DNA from: Leptoclinus maculatus
Lineage: Eukaryota > Chordata > Actinopteri > Perciformes > Stichaeidae
Length of the DNA stretch: 64,000 nucleotides
Direction of reading: 5' to 3'
Assembly: GCA_032191485.1 (NCBI GenBank)
Contig: JAVDOI010000006.1
Location: 9,220,056-9,284,055 of the forward strand
Part shown: in pieces, positions 11,561-64,000 of the stretch
Layout: the number at the start of each line of letters is the position of its first letter
How positions within the stretch are numbered: position 1 is the first letter of the stretch
Position numbers and translations under genes: made by a program
The notes under the pieces: model-generated
Told to the model about the DNA's origin: nothing
Databases searched by the model: none
Seen by the model: the letters and a program-made list of their open reading frames with translations, nothing else

Positions 11561-13859
11561 AAAACAGAGCTTTGACAGATTTGATACCTCCATACAAGAA
11601 CGATTTTAAAGAGTGTTCTTACTTTTTAGACGGTTTTGTATTTGGCAGTGTGTAAACCTAGCACTAGACTAAACTTACCTTAGCTGAAATAGTAAATAAA
11701 ATACTTTTATGTAACTTTAAAGAGATTTGATTGCCTTCTCTCCAAAGAAGACCCACCTAAGGCCCTTATCATGTCAGCTGATATTGTGCTTTGGTACTCA
11801 CCATAGACTGTATATAAGAAGTCATTCACAAACAACGTTAGAGTACAGCTCGCTAGCTAAATTACCACAGATGAGCTAATTGCCACATTGTTGAATCTGA
11901 GCTGTTGGGGTCTGGTCCCAGTTTTCCTACTAATACAACATTGTTTCCTGTCTTTAATTATTTAATTCCTGCCAGTAGACTTACATGTTCTCTCCTTTTA
12001 CCTTTCTCAGTTGTTGCAGTGATGGAAGTAGCAATACCACTTTGTAAAAATACTCTATAAGCCTAAGAGTATCTTAAATCTTATTAGCAAAACTTACCTA
12101 GAGGAGAACTATACGCCAATTTTCAAAATCCATACATGTTGGTCTAAGACGGTCCAAAAATAAACAACTTTCCCAAATCCAAAAAAACTAGGGTCTCCAT
12201 AGACATTGAATTGGGAGAGATGTTATCGATGACACTGAGAGTGAGCAGGGTAATGTTCTGGGTATATGCGTGCATTTTCTTTTACAGTACTGAGAACACC
12301 CCAATAAAATAAAGCTCAGCTTTGAGAGAGAGCAGCTCATGGTCAAAAATAGTGATTGAACTTCCTAATAGGGCATGGAAATAACATGTTGAAATTCTTA
12401 ATTTAGGTGGTGTTCCCTTAAAAATATCAAAACTAAACTAAAAAGTACACATTTTGCAGAATGCCCCCTTTTGGCATGTTGTTATATAACTGGTGCGATG
12501 TAACAAAGTACACACTGAAGCACTGTACTCAAGTCCAATTTTGAGGTACTTGCTACTTTTTACTCTTACTCCACTATGTTTTTGTTTCTTGCAGATAAAT
12601 ATATTACACTCAAAACACATTAGTTTATAGAACAGTATGGGTTGAACTACCAAACATAGTTTCCTCACGACCAACTACTGTACAACGTTTAAATGCTACA
12701 GTAATGCTCATTTTTTAACAAATTAAATCCTACTGACAAGAGCGATATATTTTGCTCATAATACTTTTACTAAAGTACATTTTTGAATGCAGGACTTTTA
12801 CTTGTAAAGGAGTATTTTTTTTTTTGTATTTTGTAAAGGACCTATAAACTTCTTCCACCATTCTGTACATTAATATATAGATTATTGTTAGTGATGCATC
12901 AACCTATGCAGAATTCTAATGTTGCCTATTATGGTGGAGCTAATTATTAATAAAGATACTGTTAGGTATCTTCATCTATAGAATACATTTGGTTTTAGGC
13001 TCATCTTGTTTTGGGATGAAATTAACAGTATTGTGTTATGAATAAGACCTAATTCAAAACTATAGAATGACATACAACACAGAATATCTGCATTAGAAAA
13101 GTGTTGTTTTTAAACCATTCTTAATTGGTCAAGTACAGATGCCTCAGATGTTAGGCTGCAGTACAGAAAGTAAACGTTCCTACTTTTCACCACTAATTTA
13201 GTTCTATATCTTTGTTTATATTGCAGTTTCTATTTGAAATTTATAGTCGTAATTTGTAGTCAAGTATCTTTCAAACTTATGTGCATTGTAGTCCACAGCT
13301 TTGTTGTTTATGTAATGACAATTGTCATTTTTGAAAGTTTAAATTGATCTTCCTTTTTTCTGGCTAAATATATTATACATGTGTTTCTCATGGTCATTCA
13401 TCCTGCTTTAACTCTGTCTCTGAAGAGCCTTGTGTGCCTCTGCACTTCAAGGCTCTATACGCACACCATATGTAGCTGAAGATGAAACGTTCAAAAGCTT
13501 AGTTTTCCGAGAAGCATGTCAACAGAGAGGATTGTGTGTCAAACGCAACACTTTGGTGCAAAGGCAATATTTTACCCCGAGGCACAGAGTGACAGAGTAG
13601 GTTTGAAACAAGAACATAATGGTCCCAGTTGAACCCCGCTATTTAGAAGGAATAGCATAAAACGGTAGAATAATAAATAGCCTTTCGGTGAGAACATGTT
13701 GATAGGTTTGTTCCAAACTTCCCGTAGGAATATTACAACAATGTTACAATGATATCCCGCTATAGAGTCAAATAGGTAACAAGGGGAGACGGGGGGAGAC
13801 GGGGGGGGGGGGGCGGGGGGCACCTGACCTATATCCTCACTTCAATTCAATAACACAGC
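11561..13859. other. Intergenic spacer between dnajc11 and camta1
   Basis: AT-rich sequence with no supported coding region on either strand. It contains a short copy of a phrase often seen in fish repeats (ATAGACTGTATATAAG, about 11805-11820), the MITE-like element at 12017-12865, a 9-bp perfect inverted repeat (AGAGCCTTG 13424-13432 with CAAGGCTCT 13448-13456) and a poly-G run at 13791-13820. The divergent genes dnajc11 and camta1 are separated by about 3.1 kb of such sequence. Confidence 0.6.
12017..12865. mobile_element. Degenerate MITE-like element (hAT-type ends)
   Basis: The left end begins CAGTGATGGAAG and the right end is CTTCTTCCACCATTCTG, which reads CAGAATGGTGGAAGAAG in reverse, so the ends are imperfect inverted repeats. 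Inside are phrases such as AATGCAGGACTTTTACTTGT and GTAACAAAGTACA that I recognise from a very common percomorph repeat. No transposase and no clear target-site duplication are visible. It may be two overlapping fragments rather than one insertion. Confidence 0.5.
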
Positions 13860-14569
13860 TCAAAGAAAGCAGTTAGTGAGTGCGCGCAGCCTGTGTGAGC
13901 GCGTGTGGAGCTGTCCTTTCAGCACCGCGAGCTTCAGCACCACATTGAATGACAGCACCCGCCAACCCATCTAAAAAATCGCGCATCCGAGGCTCTGTCA
14001 GGCAGTTCTCCTCATTTAGATTCAAGAGGGGTTCATAATTTATGGTGAGACGCGACCTTACATCGCATTTTGTCAACACTCCACTGGATTTGCATGTGGA
14101 GAAATGAGCGCGCGCGTTGGTATGTGTGTCTGCAATGTGGCAACGTGTGTGTAGGCCTACGTTGTGTGCGTATGTGTGTGTGAGGGAGAAGACGATGATG
14201 AGCATGGTGATGATGATGCTGTGGGAGGCTGTCAAGGTGTCCTCGAATACAGACGTCGTTCAGTGACGTGAGAGGGGAGAGAGAGCGAGGAAGAGTGCGC
14301 GTGAACGTCAAGGGGGGCGGGGCCAACGGGAACAAACGGAGGGATGGAGAGTTCCGCGAGTCACCATCACGGATCCCCGCTGTCCATCCTCACCGTTTGA
14401 ACCAATAGTCTCGCTTAACGCGGCAGGCTCGCCCCCGACCCCCCCCCCCCCTCCCCTTCTTCTCAACCCCGCCCCCCTCCTTGAGCTGTCCTCTCTGTGC
14501 ACGCGCGTGGTCCCCCCCCCCCCCCCCCTACACTCCCCACCACCTCCACCACCACTAGGTCGAGTCGAG

Positions 14570-14603
<34 letters not shown>

Positions 14604-14610
14604 AGGAGGG
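13860..14610 (+). promoter_or_regulatory. camta1: CpG-rich camta1 promoter and 5' UTR
   Basis: CpG density rises sharply compared with the flanking spacer and stays high through exon 1 to about 14760. Visible motifs are GACGTC at 14252-14257, GTGACGTG near 14262, a GC box GGGGCGGGGCC at 14313-14323 and C-runs at 14439-14451 and 14512-14528. The final 44 bp before the ATG are a polypurine (GGA/GAA)n tract at 14567-14610. No TATA box is visible. The transcription start within the region is unknown. Confidence 0.65.
14567..14610 (+). repeat. camta1: (GGA/GAA)n polypurine tract in camta1 5' UTR
   Basis: An all-purine run of GGA with some GAA units that ends exactly at the start codon. Confidence 0.85.
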
Positions 14611-62679
<48,069 letters not shown>

Positions 62680-64000
62680 GAGCCCACCACCAGGCCCCAC
62701 GCAAAGCCCCCTCAGCCTGTGAGCAATCTATAAACCCTCCCCGCCCTCCATCTTCTCCTTTTTCCTTTCTTCCATCCTCCCAAAAACTCTTTCCATTTTC
62801 CATTCCCCAACCCCTTCTCCTGCCCTTTCCATTCCTCTCCCCCATCCTTCTTTCTCACCCTATCTCCCTTCTTCTCTCAAGAGGGAAAAAAAACTCTTCC
62901 CAGACAGACTGAGGACAGGATAGGTGTCCATCATGGCAGCTCAGACAGACAGACTGCTGGGTAGAGCCACGGGACCTGGCTCTACCCACAGCACTGATCC
63001 TCCTCCACAGTTTCACTGGGAGGCCATCACATTAACCTCATGGCATTCTTTGCACTCCTCATGGGTATGTTTCTTTGCAAGAGCAAGTCGACGAGTCAGA
63101 CGAGAGAGCACGAGGAAGCGCCTGGCAACGACATCCTGACTTTCATGGCAGCATCTGGACGTGCTGGCTCAAGATAAAAGCTACTGCGACATGCAGAAAA
63201 TATACAAACCCTGTTGCGTTTTGTATCCAAACAGTAATCCATGAAAGAATAAGAAAACATAAACCAAAAAACTCACTTCTGTGTTGCATTTGCATGCAAG
63301 GTTTTTTCGCTTATTCCTCCTCTCCATCATCCTGAAAAGCTATAGTGGCAAATCATTCTGCTGATTCAGTATATCACAATATCGCTAACCACCCTGACTC
63401 ACAGGCTTACAAACCTATTAATCAGTCACCCGATCAAAAGGGGAGGAACTGCACTTGAATGTAAGAGGGGCATTGTTAGACAAGGGTTGGGGTCTGAATA
63501 ACGATGTCTTAATTTGTTACATGGACTTTGTATGGAGTCGTTCTCAGAGGCAGCACTTTGCTCGCCTGACGTGGTGTGTCCGTGTTTGTTCAATTCAATG
63601 CATGTGTTTGAGCTATGAGCTCCTGCATGCTTGCCAAACTGCTTTAGTGTTGTTTCTTTTGTATTTCTATGTGTAGTTGTGTCTCACTTACGTCCTCATC
63701 AACTTAACCTTGCCCTGTGTAATGTGAACTGTGTAAGGACAAATGACTTATTTTGGGTGCTTTTTTTAAACTTTATTTATTTATTTAAGGGTCTAATTAT
63801 TTATTTAATTGGCTCAAGAGTGGTTCAGCTTGAGACTGGTTTTCCCCCCTTGTGTGGTAAAATATGACATGTCCCAATGGTTAAATGTCTCTGTTAGTTT
63901 GTTCTTTGCGTGAACCTCTAAATCCTAACTGCGGTTTTGAGGAGAGAGTCACATACCATTGCCTTGACTTCTTCTTGACTCTCAGAGGTCTCTATGCTTG
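62680..64000 (+). other. camta1: camta1 3' UTR, continuing to the window end
   Basis: No ORF with recognisable content follows the stop. The proximal part is pyrimidine-rich (62720-62880) and the distal part AT-rich with ATTTA-like repeats (63770-63810). I saw no canonical AATAAA downstream of the stop, so the transcript end probably lies beyond the window or uses a variant signal. Confidence 0.5.

Overview
This window is vertebrate nuclear DNA and almost certainly comes from a teleost fish, most likely a percomorph. The evidence is spliced genes with GT-AG introns, three proteins that align closely to vertebrate families, very dense (CA)n/(GT)n microsatellites, and several dispersed repeats of a kind I recognise from percomorph genomes. 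There are no prokaryotic, viral or CRISPR features. I found no new biological system here; the content is a conserved vertebrate gene block with accessory repeats.

Layout. (1) 1-3735: the 3' part of phf13 (plus strand). Its last three coding exons (610-1632) include the PHD finger, followed by a long 3' UTR. (2) 3820-11447: dnajc11 (minus strand), complete, with 16 coding exons giving a 560-codon reading frame including the stop. It is tail-to-tail with phf13, and the two polyadenylation signals are about 120 bp apart. (3) 11448-14610: the intergenic region, holding the dnajc11 promoter side, one old MITE-like element and a CpG-rich camta1 promoter. (4) 14611-62679: camta1 (plus strand), assembled here as 22 coding exons and about 1584 residues, with a CG-1 DNA-binding domain, an acidic/Ser-rich middle region, a TIG/IPT fold, ankyrin repeats and IQ motifs. 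Its third intron is 16.8 kb. (5) 62680-64000: camta1 3' UTR.

Gene order and orientation (phf13 +, dnajc11 -, camta1 +) match the human 1p36.31 block PHF13-THAP3-DNAJC11-CAMTA1, except that no THAP3 is visible. The three genes do unrelated jobs: a histone-mark reader, a mitochondrial J-protein and a calmodulin-linked transcription factor. The block is a synteny unit, not an operon.

Points worth a second look: the camta1 exon normally found just after CG-1 is not visible, and its neighbours can splice in frame without it; the first two camta1 exons do not join in frame through the strongest acceptor; a CpG-rich patch in camta1 intron 10 has a TATA box and an ATG followed by a donor in the right phase, suggesting an alternative first exon; one intronic hAT/Buster-like element has a perfect 8-bp target-site duplication; several splice sites are built out of, or lie next to, microsatellites; and a cluster of GATTA sites lies in camta1 intron 4. 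All exon boundaries were read by eye from frame continuity, GT/AG signals and remembered family sequence, with no alignment run.
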